From positions 3,038,001 through 3,102,000 of the forward strand of contig NZ_CP067140.1 in NCBI RefSeq assembly GCF_028553805.1: a stretch of 64,000 nucleotides of DNA. The letters run 5' to 3'. A model generated the notes under the pieces. It saw only the letters and a program-made list of their open reading frames with translations, searched no databases and was not told where the DNA came from. Shown here in pieces: positions 8,313 to 16,688 of this stretch. This stretch comes from Paracoccus saliphilus (GTDB lineage: Bacteria; Pseudomonadota; Alphaproteobacteria; Rhodobacterales; Rhodobacteraceae). Every line of letters begins with the position of its first letter. Within the stretch, counting starts at the first letter, position 1. The position numbers and the translations under genes were made by a program.

Positions 8313-9308
8313 ATGAAACTGCATGGAAGAACCATAGTGAAAACCGTGGCAGGCTTGGCCATGGGCGCTGCGTTGGCGTTTGCCGGCCCGGTGTTGGCGC
8401 AAGACGACGATCCCATTCGCGTGGCGTTCGGCGACATCGCCAGTGTCGAGAGCCTGAATCTGCTGATCGCCATGGAGCGCACCAAGGAACGCGGCGTCCC
8501 CATGGAGTTGACCTACTTCAACTCCGAGGATGTCGCGTCGCAGGCGGTTCTTGGGGGAGAGGCCGATATCGGCGTGGGCGCGCCCTATGCCTTCATCCAG
8601 AATGCCAAGGCTCCGATCCGGATGTTCTTCCGGATGTCCGGCCTGCTGTTTTTCCCCGTGGTGAACAGTGAAGTCTATTCCGGCTGGAAGGACCTGGACG
8701 GTGAGGAGGTCACGGTCCATTCGCGCGGCTCGGGCACAGAGGCGCTGATGCGCCTGATGGAAGATGTCCACGATATCGAGTTTTCGCAGATATCCTATGT
8801 CCCGGGCTCCGAGGTGCGGGCCGGCGCAATGCTGCAGGGTACGATCGACGCGTCGATCGTGGATGCCGCGAACTTCCGGCTTTTGCAGGAGCAAGGCGGT
8901 GACAAGTTCATGCGACTGCCGCTCGAAGGGATCGATGCAACGGATGAGGCGCTCTATGCGAACGCGGATGCCTTTGAAGACCGCGCCGAGGATCTGACGA
9001 TCTTCGTCGAGGAACTGTTGCGGACCTGGAAGGATATCAACGACGATCCGTCCATCGTCGGCGAATTACGCGAGCAATACGGCCTGCTTCCGGATCTTCC
9101 GGACGAGGCGGCGTCCGAGGCAGTGCCATATTACACTCAGGCCGTTGAAGGCGGTGTCTACCCGCTTGACGGCGGTGAGCCACAGAATGCGCGCGACGAC
9201 ATCGCATTTCTTTCGGCCGCAGGTCAGGTCGAAGGTGATCCGGAAGAGATCGATCCTTCGGACTACTGGAATTTCGGTCCGCTTGAAGCTGCGAAATCGG
9301 CCGAATGA
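8313..9308 (+). CDS. ABC transporter substrate-binding protein, NMT1/TauA-SsuA type
   Basis: This 331-residue exported protein has a signal peptide with cleavage after AFAGPVLAQ (about residue 30). The mature part begins IRVAFGDIASVESL and has the family's EADIGVGAPYAF segment, where ligand contacts lie, and GTIDASIVDAANF. Such proteins deliver sulfonates, nitrate, pyrimidine precursors or aromatic acids to the cognate importer. It starts after GGGAGGAGACG and leads a four-gene operon. The mature protein is very acidic. The ligand cannot be assigned. Confidence 0.85.
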   Translation: MKLHGRTIVKTVAGLAMGAALAFAGPVLAQDDDPIRVAFGDIASVESLNLLIAMERTKERGVPMELTYFNSEDVASQAVLGGEADIGVGAPYAFIQNAKAPIRMFFRMSGLLFFPVVNSEVYSGWKDLDGEEVTVHSRGSGTEALMRLMEDVHDIEFSQISYVPGSEVRAGAMLQGTIDASIVDAANFRLLQEQGGDKFMRLPLEGIDATDEALYANADAFEDRAEDLTIFVEELLRTWKDINDDPSIVGELREQYGLLPDLPDEAASEAVPYYTQAVEGGVYPLDGGEPQNARDDIAFLSAAGQVEGDPEEIDPSDYWNFGPLEAAKSAE

Positions 9309-9323
9309 AGATTACCAGTTGCC

Positions 9324-9344
9324 CACCCCGGCCCGTCCGGGGTG
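9324..9344 (+). promoter_or_regulatory. Intercistronic hairpin after the binding-protein gene
   Basis: CACCCCGG and CCGGGGTG pair over a five-base loop, with no U-tract. Hairpins here commonly stabilise the 3' end of the binding-protein message, or attenuate read-through, so that the binding protein outnumbers the permease. Confidence 0.55.
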
Positions 9345-9357
9345 AGCACTGGAACTG

Positions 9358-10185
9358 ATGGATCACGGAATGACATCACGAACCTCGACCACAAGCGCCG
9401 TCGCCGGCCCAATATCTGGCGCCTTCAGTGCACTGGCAGATACGCCAATCGTCTGGCGGCTTCTCTCGCTCGCCCTGTTCTGCGCGGCATGGGAAATCGC
9501 CGGGCGGAGTAATTTCAACTACGCGTTTCCGACCTTCTTCGAAACGATGGGGGCTCTTTGGGAAATGTGTGCCGACGGGTCGATATTCTCGGCATATTTG
9601 CGCACTCTCCAGCCGCTCGTCATTGGGCTGGCCTTCTCACTGACTGTCGGGGTGAGCGCGGGGGTTCTGATGGGCCTGCGCGAAGATGCAGAATGGATGA
9701 CCCTGCCGGTATTCATCACGATGCAGGCGGCGCCGATGGCGGCCCTGATCCCGCTGGTCACCTTCGTCTATGGGATCGGGCTCATCTCCAAGGTCCTCGC
9801 CGTGGTCATGCTGGCCATGCCGGTGATCGCAATAAACAGTTACAAGGCGGTTCGAAACGTGCCGCCCTCGCTGATCGATATGTGTCGCTCCTTTCAGGGT
9901 TCGCAGCGCCAGCAGATCGTCAGGATCATCCTGCCTGCCGCCAGCCCGATGATGTTCGCGGGGATCCGCCTGGGCGTCGCCGAGGGCTTCTCCGGCGCCG
10001 TTCTGGCCGAACTTCTGATCACACCCACCGGCATCGGCGATCTGATCACCTACAGCAGATCGGTCGCGCAATTCGACCACATGTACGCGGTTATCCTGTC
10101 CATCGTGGCGTTCGCGGTGATCACCGTGTCGCTCCTGCAAAAGCTGGAAACCAAGCTGTTCCGGCCCGAAACACGAGGCATCTGA
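9358..10185 (+). CDS. ABC transporter permease, SsuC/TauC type
   Basis: This 275-residue integral membrane protein has about six predicted helices and the BPD_transp_1 signature around residues 170-205 (the EAA loop, here MCRSFQGSQRQQIVRIILPAASPMMFAGIRLGV), which docks the ATPase. It follows the binding-protein gene after 49 bases and its stop shares one base with the ATG of the ATPase. It is paired with a second, different permease downstream, so the channel is probably a heterodimer. Alternative start codons close to 9358 (for example MTSR at 9370) are possible. Confidence 0.86.
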   Translation: MDHGMTSRTSTTSAVAGPISGAFSALADTPIVWRLLSLALFCAAWEIAGRSNFNYAFPTFFETMGALWEMCADGSIFSAYLRTLQPLVIGLAFSLTVGVSAGVLMGLREDAEWMTLPVFITMQAAPMAALIPLVTFVYGIGLISKVLAVVMLAMPVIAINSYKAVRNVPPSLIDMCRSFQGSQRQQIVRIILPAASPMMFAGIRLGVAEGFSGAVLAELLITPTGIGDLITYSRSVAQFDHMYAVILSIVAFAVITVSLLQKLETKLFRPETRGI

Positions 10186-10979
10186 TGCATATGACGCAAA
10201 CCATCGTGGCCGAAACGGAGGCCGACCAGATCATCGAGGTGGCCGGCATCCACAAGACCTACGGCAACGTGGTCACGGCGCTTCAAGACATAAACCTGGG
10301 CTTTCAGCGCGGAGAGTTGACGAGCCTCCTCGGACCGTCGGGCTGCGGAAAGACCACGCTTCTGAAGATCATCGCCGGGCTTCTGGAGCCCACCGAGGGC
10401 GAGGTCCGCGTACATGGCAAGCCCGTCACGGGACCGGGCCCGGAACGCGCCTTCGTCTTTCAGGATTTCGCGCTGATGCCCTGGGCCACGGTGATCAAGA
10501 ATGCAGCCTTCGGACTGGAGTTGAAAGGAGTTGCCCTGGAGGAGCGCGAGGACCGGGCGCGCCACTACATCAATGAGGTCGGCCTGGCGGGGTTCGAGGA
10601 CAAGTATCCGCATGAGCTGTCCGGCGGCATGCGGCAGCGGGTCGGGCTCGCGCGTGCGCTCGCAGTCGAAGCCGAGGTTCTGCTGATGGATGAGCCGTTC
10701 TCCGCTGTCGACGAGCAGACCCGCCGCAAGTTCCAGGAGGACCTGATCCGCCTGCGCGAGACCGAGAACAAGACCTTCATTCTCGTGACCCATTCCATCG
10801 AAGAGGCCGTCTACCTTTCCGACCGGATCGTACTTCTCTCACCGCGTCCCGGTCGTCTGAAACAGATCGTGGCCCCCGAAATCGACCGCTCGGGCGATCC
10901 AGAGGCCATTCGGCGAAACACCGAATATCTCGATCTGATCGACGATATCTGGGCCGGTCTGCGCGACTACGTGGAGTGA
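10185..10979 (+). CDS. ABC transporter ATP-binding protein, SsuB/TauB type
   Basis: A complete ABC ATPase of 264 residues. Walker A GPSGCGKTT is near residue 50, the Q-loop FVFQDFALMPW near 90, the ABC signature LSGGMRQRVGLARALA near 145, Walker B VLLMDEPFSAVD near 165 and the switch His in LVTHSIEEAVYLSDRI near 200. The ATG at 10185 overlaps the permease stop by one base; ATG 10191 is an alternative. It powers the two flanking permeases. The frame is open upstream only as a shadow of the permease gene. Confidence 0.9.
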   Translation: MHMTQTIVAETEADQIIEVAGIHKTYGNVVTALQDINLGFQRGELTSLLGPSGCGKTTLLKIIAGLLEPTEGEVRVHGKPVTGPGPERAFVFQDFALMPWATVIKNAAFGLELKGVALEEREDRARHYINEVGLAGFEDKYPHELSGGMRQRVGLARALAVEAEVLLMDEPFSAVDEQTRRKFQEDLIRLRETENKTFILVTHSIEEAVYLSDRIVLLSPRPGRLKQIVAPEIDRSGDPEAIRRNTEYLDLIDDIWAGLRDYVE

Positions 10980-10983
10980 GGGC

Positions 10984-11736
10984 ATGGAACTTTACGGATA
11001 TCAGGTTCCCAAGATGGCTGCACTTCTGGTGTGGGCCGTCATCTGGGAGATTATCGGTCAGTTTGAACTCGTCATGCTGTTCCCGCCCTTTACAGATGTC
11101 CTGATGGCGATCCCCGACGTGATCACGACGCCCAGCTTCTTCGAGGCGGCCCGCATCACCGTGCTGAGCTATCTGGGCGGGCTGGCTCTGGCGCTCGTCA
11201 TCGGTGTTTCACTGGGGCTTCTGATGGGATTGGTGAAACCGGCCGACGCCCTGCTCAACATGTGGGTGAACGTCTTTCTCTCGGCGCCGCTTTCGGCATT
11301 GGTTCCGGTGATCATGATCCTGTTTGGAATGGGCATGCCCACGGTCATCGTCACCGTCTTCATGTTCGCAGTCTGGATCATCGCGCTGGATACCCGTGCG
11401 GGGGTCCTGCACGTCTCGTCCTCACTGCTGGAAATGTCAGCTTCCTTCGGTGCCTCTCGCTGGCAGCGGATGAAGATCATTCTTCTCTCGGCTCTGCCTG
11501 AAATTCTGGCTGGTTTCCGGCTCGGGGTGATCCGCGGCGTGAAGGGAGTTGTGATCGGCCAGCTGCTGGTTTCGATCATTGGGGTTGGGGCGCTGTTTGC
11601 GCTGTACTCCCAGAACTTCCTGATGGCCCATTTCTGGGCGCTGATCCTGATCCTGTTCGGCTTTGCCCTCGGCTTGGCGGAACTGATCGGGCGATTGGAG
11701 CAACGCGTCGAATACTACGCGGGGGCACGTAGCTAG
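10984..11736 (+). CDS. ABC transporter permease, SsuC/TauC type
   Basis: The last gene of the importer operon encodes a 250-residue membrane protein with about six helices and the EAA-type loop MSASFGASRWQRMKIILLSALPEILAGFRLGV near residues 145-180. It starts four bases after the ATPase stop. It differs clearly from the first permease. An importer with two distinct permeases and one ATPase is seen in several pyrimidine-precursor and aromatic-acid transporters of this superfamily, but the substrate here is unknown. Confidence 0.86.
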   Translation: MELYGYQVPKMAALLVWAVIWEIIGQFELVMLFPPFTDVLMAIPDVITTPSFFEAARITVLSYLGGLALALVIGVSLGLLMGLVKPADALLNMWVNVFLSAPLSALVPVIMILFGMGMPTVIVTVFMFAVWIIALDTRAGVLHVSSSLLEMSASFGASRWQRMKIILLSALPEILAGFRLGVIRGVKGVVIGQLLVSIIGVGALFALYSQNFLMAHFWALILILFGFALGLAELIGRLEQRVEYYAGARS

Positions 11737-11754
11737 CAAAAGTATTAGCAGATT

Positions 11755-13041
11755 TTAGTCAATTCCCGCAGCGCGAGTTCGAATTCCGTTAGCGATACTC
11801 TCTGCCAAGTCGGTCGGAAAACCCGCAGGTAGAGCTGACATGGTGTCCGCCAATGCTGAATCGATCCGAGCGGTGATGTCGTCCAACACCTCCTCGGCCA
11901 ATGCCACGCCGAAACCCGCCGCCCTCGCTGCTTGCAGGAAATGGCGCGGCACGATTTCGTTGACCCGATAGCGACCATCTATCGCCATCGCGAGGCGCAT
12001 CCGGTTCTGACGAATCTGCCCGTCATCAACTGCCTTCTGCGCACTGAGCACATCGTAGAGAGGCGTCATACGGAAACCGCCGGGACGCAACGCGATGCTG
12101 AAATTCTTCGCATGACCGTCGGTCGCACCCAAAAGCCAAAAAAGTGCTTGCGCACGAACGAACGCTCGCCGATCCAATTCAGGGGTATCGCTGCCTTCCA
12201 GCAAGGCGATTCCGTCGGAAAATCCCGGTCCACCATCCGTCTGGTATTTTTGACTTGGAGCAATTCCAAGCGCCTGACAGAAATCCTCTTGGGGAAGACG
12301 GATCAGCCGCCCTGCCCCGGTCCATTGCCGGTCAGAACGTGTCACCACGAGACTGCGCACTTCCTCGAAATCCGCAATCTCAATTTCGGCCACAGCCGCC
12401 CCCATACTGCGGCAGAAACTCATGCAGAAATACTCGTTCTCGACACTGTCGGAGAGATTGATACCGCTCGGTAATTCGCCGATCTGCGTCTTGAGGATAT
12501 GGGTGGTGGGCGTCAGCCCCGTGGGCCGCAACCAATTCCCGTCATGGCGCAGCAATGCCGTCTTTTCCTGAGTGCCCGCAATCGAGATGCGGAAGTCATC
12601 CTCAGCATCCAGCCCCAATGGAGCGTTCGCCAGGTTGCGCAGCATTGTGGCGATCTGCGCATCGTTTACCGGCTCCCCTTGCAAGGCTGGTGTATCGGGC
12701 ATTTCGTCCGCAACGAATTGCAGTGCGCCCACGCAATCGTGGCCGATCTTTTCGAGGATGCGCCAGGCATCGGTGCCCTCTGCCCGCACCTTTGCGGCGA
12801 CACGCTCACGGACCGCCTGATTGTCGGGCAGCAGATTTTCCAGATAGGCGATGACCGGCCCGCCGTGATACGCTTCTTCGCGCAGAGGCAACGAGAGCGA
12901 GATGGGCATCGCATGCTGCCAGGCAAGCCAACCCGGATCATAGGTAAAGCTGATCGCGCCGGTCCGGGCCAGGCGCAACTGCCCCACGAGCCGCCCGTTC
13001 AAAAGCACCTGCATCGTGCCGCCACGCCCGCGCTTCGCCAT
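11755..13041 (-). CDS. hipA: HipA-type Ser/Thr kinase toxin
   Basis: This 428-residue protein has the HipA N-terminal subdomain 1 (about residues 10-110, with GPVIAYLENLLPDN), the ATP/peptide region FRISIAGTQEKTALL near 145, and the catalytic core GATDGHAKNFSI near 320, where the Asp and Asn act as general base and Mg ligand. HipA kinases phosphorylate aminoacyl-tRNA synthetases or other targets and drive growth arrest. It overlaps hipB by one base (13041), so antitoxin and toxin are co-translated. The possible second start MQVLLNGRLVG lies nine codons in. The length matches the family. Confidence 0.88.
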   Translation of the reverse strand: MAKRGRGGTMQVLLNGRLVGQLRLARTGAISFTYDPGWLAWQHAMPISLSLPLREEAYHGGPVIAYLENLLPDNQAVRERVAAKVRAEGTDAWRILEKIGHDCVGALQFVADEMPDTPALQGEPVNDAQIATMLRNLANAPLGLDAEDDFRISIAGTQEKTALLRHDGNWLRPTGLTPTTHILKTQIGELPSGINLSDSVENEYFCMSFCRSMGAAVAEIEIADFEEVRSLVVTRSDRQWTGAGRLIRLPQEDFCQALGIAPSQKYQTDGGPGFSDGIALLEGSDTPELDRRAFVRAQALFWLLGATDGHAKNFSIALRPGGFRMTPLYDVLSAQKAVDDGQIRQNRMRLAMAIDGRYRVNEIVPRHFLQAARAAGFGVALAEEVLDDITARIDSALADTMSALPAGFPTDLAESIANGIRTRAAGID

Positions 13042-13286
13042 CAGAAGATGTCCTCGATCTCGACCGATCCGCCACGTTCGACCAACCGGAATTCCAGCTC
13101 GAGCGCAGCCATCACCGCCAAAACGGTTGCCAGCTTCGTGCCCGCGTCGCCGTTTTCCAGCGACGATATCGTCGCCACACGCAGATTGGTGCGTGCGCTG
13201 ATATCACCTTGCGTCCAGCCGCGCGCCTTGCGGGCACGGCGGATCGCTTCACCAATCTGTTCCGCAGTTCTTGCCGTGAGGTTCAT
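13041..13286 (-). CDS. hipB: HipB-type XRE antitoxin and autorepressor
   Basis: An 81-residue protein made almost entirely of an XRE helix-turn-helix: IRRARKARGWTQGDISARTNLRVATISSLENGD. Strong AGGAGGTG precedes the ATG. HipB antitoxins bind and inhibit HipA and, as dimers, repress their own promoter by binding several palindromes. The three regularly spaced palindromes directly upstream support this. The C-terminal tail (GSVEIEDIF) is acidic, as in other HipB proteins whose tails are degraded or contact HipA. Confidence 0.88.
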   Translation of the reverse strand: MNLTARTAEQIGEAIRRARKARGWTQGDISARTNLRVATISSLENGDAGTKLATVLAVMAALELEFRLVERGGSVEIEDIF

Positions 13287-13297
13287 AACACACCTCC

Positions 13298-13369
13298 TTT
13301 ACGCCACAGCGTAAAACGATTTGAATTACGCTTCAAAGTAAATTTTTATAAATTACTCTATGGCGTAAA
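13298..13369. promoter_or_regulatory. Triple operator of hipBA with 27-bp spacing
   Basis: Three related 18-mers start at 13298, 13325 and 13352: TTTACGCCACAGCGTAAA, ATTACGCTTCAAAGTAAA and ATTACTCTATGGCGTAAA. The first is a perfect seven-base inverted repeat with a four-base spacer; the others keep TTAC and GTAA outer arms. The spacing is exactly 27 bases each time. The first copy touches the ribosome site of hipB, so binding would block both transcription and translation initiation. Confidence 0.75.
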
Positions 13370-13375
13370 TTCCTC

Positions 13376-13960
13376 AGAACCAATCCAGCTGCGCAAAAGA
13401 ACGCGTCCAGAATCTGCCCGGCAATCGGAAATGAGGAATGGCTAGACCGCGCCCAGTCCGGCGCCGGACCCCTATCCGGTTTTCAAACCAGGCCTGAATA
13501 GCTGGAGATCACGCGGTCCCTTGGCCCCGATGGACCCACCACCTACAGCGCACCAAAACTTTCCAGCGCGCATCGCCCGAGTTCTGATTTCGGGCGACCG
13601 CTAATCCCGATCGCACGCCCCGATCAGCGAGTTTCGTCCAGCAAAATTCTGAGCCTGCGAACCCGCTCGGGATTTACTGCCGGATCACGGCCACATATTG
13701 CGGCGTCATCTCCTCGCGCCAAGAGTAAGCGGAGCGCGGCGCGGATTCTTTCTTTGAACGTGATCGGATGATGGCTCATATTGGCGAAACGGCTCAAATG
13801 AGCCGACGGCATAAATCTATTTCATTTCTACCCGGTATACTGTGATCACCGGTCTGTGGGATTGTAGGCTTAAGCAATCTGGCCTCGCTTGCCGCTTCGG
13901 CTCGGGTTCGCCGCAGTTCGAAGCCTCCGCACTGGTAAAATTGAACCGCGAGAAATGGGG
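13376..13960. other. Intergenic region without a confident gene
   Basis: This 585-base stretch between the hipBA operators and the DUF1801-like gene has no convincing long gene. A 62-codon minus-strand frame (13624-13812, with an internal start MSHHPITFKERI) is Arg-rich and could be a small protein or chance; I cannot support it. Confidence 0.4.
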
Positions 13961-14308
13961 TTAAAATCCCTTCATGCTGAGCGAACTAACCGCCAATTTC
14001 TTCACCAGTTCATCAGTGATAGGCTTACTCACCGAAAACGTAACTCCGGTCTTGGTTGCCTTGAGTTTCAAGGAAGCGATCTCGTCGGCATGGGCAGCAA
14101 TCGCACCCGGATCAACATATAGACCACATTGTTTACTAAAGGCAGCATAGCCCACGATGATCGTTCCATCGATCTGAAATCCGGGCATATCGTATTTAAT
14201 GACTTCCTCGGCGCCTGGTAGTGCCCGCGATAGCTGTGCACGCAGTTGGCCTAACATGGCGCGAAACTGCTCCGGTGCGGCAGCTATATAGGCGTCATGC
14301 CTATCCAT
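13961..14308 (-). CDS. DUF1801/YdhG-like small protein
   Basis: A 115-residue protein with the DUF1801 pattern: an N-terminal helix YIAAAPEQFRAMLGQLRAQL, then LPGAEEVIKYDMPGFQIDGTIIVGYAAFSKQCGLY, where the central Lys-Tyr and Met-Pro-x-F segment is conserved, and a C-terminal helix TDELVKKLA. The family has a frataxin-like fold and has been tied to iron delivery in one Bacillus protein, but most members have no known role. It stands alone, between intergenic sequence and a LysR gene on the same strand. Confidence 0.75.
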   Translation of the reverse strand: MDRHDAYIAAAPEQFRAMLGQLRAQLSRALPGAEEVIKYDMPGFQIDGTIIVGYAAFSKQCGLYVDPGAIAAHADEIASLKLKATKTGVTFSVSKPITDELVKKLAVSSLSMKGF

Positions 14309-14389
14309 GCCGACAGTATGTCTTTGAGCAGTTCCAAAGGCAACCAGTGAGGCGCTAAAGTTCTTTGTGCCGCGTTGTCCGGTTCGATA

Positions 14390-15283
14390 TCACTTCCGCT
14401 TCGACATGGACCTGAATGAATCCACGAGAGCGTCGAATACCGCACGCACCCGCGGGACCCTAACCAGGTTCTCATGCGTCACGATCCATGTTTCCAGAAC
14501 GGCAAGCTCGAAATCTGGCAGGATGCGGATGAGGTTCGGGTCATTCTCGCCAACAGGCAGCTGCGCCACGGCAATTCCCACGCCGGCGCGGGCGGCAGCA
14601 AGTTGAGCCGGATGATTGTCTGTGCGCAAGACGAGATTATTGCGTGTGAAGCCAGGACCCAACCGTTCCGCCAAGTCGAGATCGCGGCGGTTGCGATCCG
14701 GACCAATCATGTCGTGCGAGGCCAAGTCCGCGATATTAGCCGGGCTGCCGTGGCGCTCGATATAGGCCCGTGAGGCGAACAGACCGAGCGGGATCGACGC
14801 CACCTTGCGGGCAACCAACGCTTCTTGTTTCGGTGCAACGGTTCTAACTGCGACATCGACCTCTTGGGTAAGCAGGTCCGCTGGGAGGTTGCTCAGAGAC
14901 AGTTCAACCTTGATTCCGGGATGCGCATTTCGCAATTGCGCGAGCATCGCCGGCATGACCTCGATCCCCATGAATTCGGGCACGCTGATCCGGACGGTTC
15001 CGGCGATTGCCCCGCTTGAAGCGGAAGCCTGCCGGACAAACAGGTCTGAAGCCATCGACATCCGGCGTGCAGGCTCGCGTAGCATTTCAGCCGTTTCGGT
15101 GGGCGTAAGACCATTGACGGAACGGGTGAACAGAACCGCGTCCAGTTGTTGTTCCAGCACCCCGATCCGGCTGCGCACGGTGGGATGCGACAAGCCGAGT
15201 TTGCGGGCGGCGGCTGACAGGCTACCCTCCTCCAGAACAGCCAAGAAGATGCGCTGATCGTCCCATGTGACAGTATAACTCAT
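14390..15283 (-). CDS. LysR family transcriptional regulator
   Basis: This 297-residue regulator has an N-terminal helix-turn-helix with GSLSAAARKLGLSHPTVRSRIGVLE (residues 20-45) and an effector domain with GTVRISVPEFMGIEVMPAML near 95 and AQLAAARAGVGIAVAQLPVG near 230. It is divergent from the epimerase-like gene at 15384 across a 100-base AT-rich spacer, so it probably controls that gene. It belongs to the YafC/AaeR-like group of LysR proteins with a short first helix. Confidence 0.86.
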   Translation of the reverse strand: MSYTVTWDDQRIFLAVLEEGSLSAAARKLGLSHPTVRSRIGVLEQQLDAVLFTRSVNGLTPTETAEMLREPARRMSMASDLFVRQASASSGAIAGTVRISVPEFMGIEVMPAMLAQLRNAHPGIKVELSLSNLPADLLTQEVDVAVRTVAPKQEALVARKVASIPLGLFASRAYIERHGSPANIADLASHDMIGPDRNRRDLDLAERLGPGFTRNNLVLRTDNHPAQLAAARAGVGIAVAQLPVGENDPNLIRILPDFELAVLETWIVTHENLVRVPRVRAVFDALVDSFRSMSKRK

Positions 15284-15383
15284 AAGAAAATTTCTATCAT
15301 CGAGAAAGTTTCTTGCAATTCTTTTTCATGCTCAGATACCGCATTTTCTCTCCATTGAAACGAATTGGAGTGGAGCGATTTCG

Positions 15384-16373
15384 ATGGAAACGACCAACAC
15401 AGCGCTCGTCCTCGGAGCCACCGGCGGTATCGGCGGTGCCATCGCGGCGGCGCTTCTTCGGCATGGTTGGCGGGTGAGAGGTATGGCACGCAGCCTAGCG
15501 ACCGCTCGCAAGATTGGATCTTCGCGGATCGAATGGATCGAGGGCGACGCAATGCGACGCGCCGATGTGATGCGGGCGGCAGATGGGGCGTCCATTGTCG
15601 TTCATGCGGTCAACCCGCCGAATTACATGAACTGGGATCGCCTGGTTCTGCCGATGATCGACAACACGATCGCGGCGGCGAGTTCCGCAGGCGCGCGTAT
15701 TGTTCTGCCGGGAACTATCTACAATTTCGATCCGGCGACAACGCCAGTGATTGATGGTGACAGCATTCAGCGCCCGAGAAGCCGCAAGGGTGAAATCCGC
15801 GTGGCGCTGGAAGAGCGACTGGAACGAGCCGCGCCCGAGGTGACTTCGCTGATCTTGCGTGCCGGTGACTTTTTCGGGCCTGGCGTGCGCTCCAGCTGGT
15901 TCGCTCAGGCCATGATCTCATCCGGCAAACCGGTGCGCCGCATCCTCAACCCCGCGCGTGGCGCCGGTCATAGTTGGGCCTATCTTCCTGACCTCGCCGA
16001 GACCTTCGCACAACTCGTCGAGGTTCCTGACCAACTACGCCCATTCGAAGTGGTTCAGTTCGAGGGCCTCCATGACAAGGATGGCATGCAGATGGTGAAG
16101 GCGATCCGACGGGTCTGCGGTCGCGAGATCCGCAGTATAGCTTTTCCATGGTGGGCAATGAGCCTGCTCGCCCCATTCGGCGGCTTTCCGCGGGAGGCAG
16201 TGGAAATTGCCCCATATTGGCGCCATCCAATGCGTCTCGACAATACTCGCCTTGTCGGGTTGTTGGGTGCCGAGCCCAGAACGCCTCTCGATGAAGCGGT
16301 CAGGGCGAGCCTTGTCTCCATGGGGTGCCTCGGGGATGATGCCACGCTGGGCGCACAAGTGTCGTTGACCTGA
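15384..16373 (+). CDS. NAD(P)-binding epimerase/dehydratase-like protein (extended SDR)
   Basis: This 329-residue protein starts with the extended-SDR dinucleotide motif GATGGIGGAIAAALLRHGW. It lacks a clear YxxxK; the equivalent region shows RKGEIRVALEERL, so catalysis by the usual Tyr-Lys pair is doubtful. The end of the protein (LDEAVRASLVSMG) resembles atypical SDRs. Candidates are an NmrA-like redox sensor or a sugar/steroid-type epimerase. The LysR gene diverges 100 bases upstream and is the likely regulator. Confidence 0.78.
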   Translation: METTNTALVLGATGGIGGAIAAALLRHGWRVRGMARSLATARKIGSSRIEWIEGDAMRRADVMRAADGASIVVHAVNPPNYMNWDRLVLPMIDNTIAAASSAGARIVLPGTIYNFDPATTPVIDGDSIQRPRSRKGEIRVALEERLERAAPEVTSLILRAGDFFGPGVRSSWFAQAMISSGKPVRRILNPARGAGHSWAYLPDLAETFAQLVEVPDQLRPFEVVQFEGLHDKDGMQMVKAIRRVCGREIRSIAFPWWAMSLLAPFGGFPREAVEIAPYWRHPMRLDNTRLVGLLGAEPRTPLDEAVRASLVSMGCLGDDATLGAQVSLT

Positions 16374-16688
16374 GCAATGATACCCATCGCCTACTTTGAT
16401 CGGCTTCTGAGAAGCTCATTTCACGCCCTTGACACATGGCTTGTTGAAGCTTGGCACTTTGGCGATCAAATTCACCCTGTTAGTGCAAGTTACACGAATA
16501 CCGTGCCCCGATAGTTCTGCGCGAAATTTCGCGATCAGACCTGTGTCAACCGTCTGAGGTTCGAAGCAGCCACGCCCGCTACAAAAGAGATGACAATCTC
16601 ACCGCTTTTGCGGATGATAGGTTAACCAGACAGATGAAGCCTACGGATATGACCGCGACCGAGAAAACTCGGATGGAGGGCTGCCACA
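16374..16688. other. Intergenic region with a possible promoter
   Basis: No gene seen. A TTGACA hexamer occurs near 16429, and GGAGGG lies ten bases before the ATG of the OmpA-family gene. I see no good -10 box. Confidence 0.35.
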
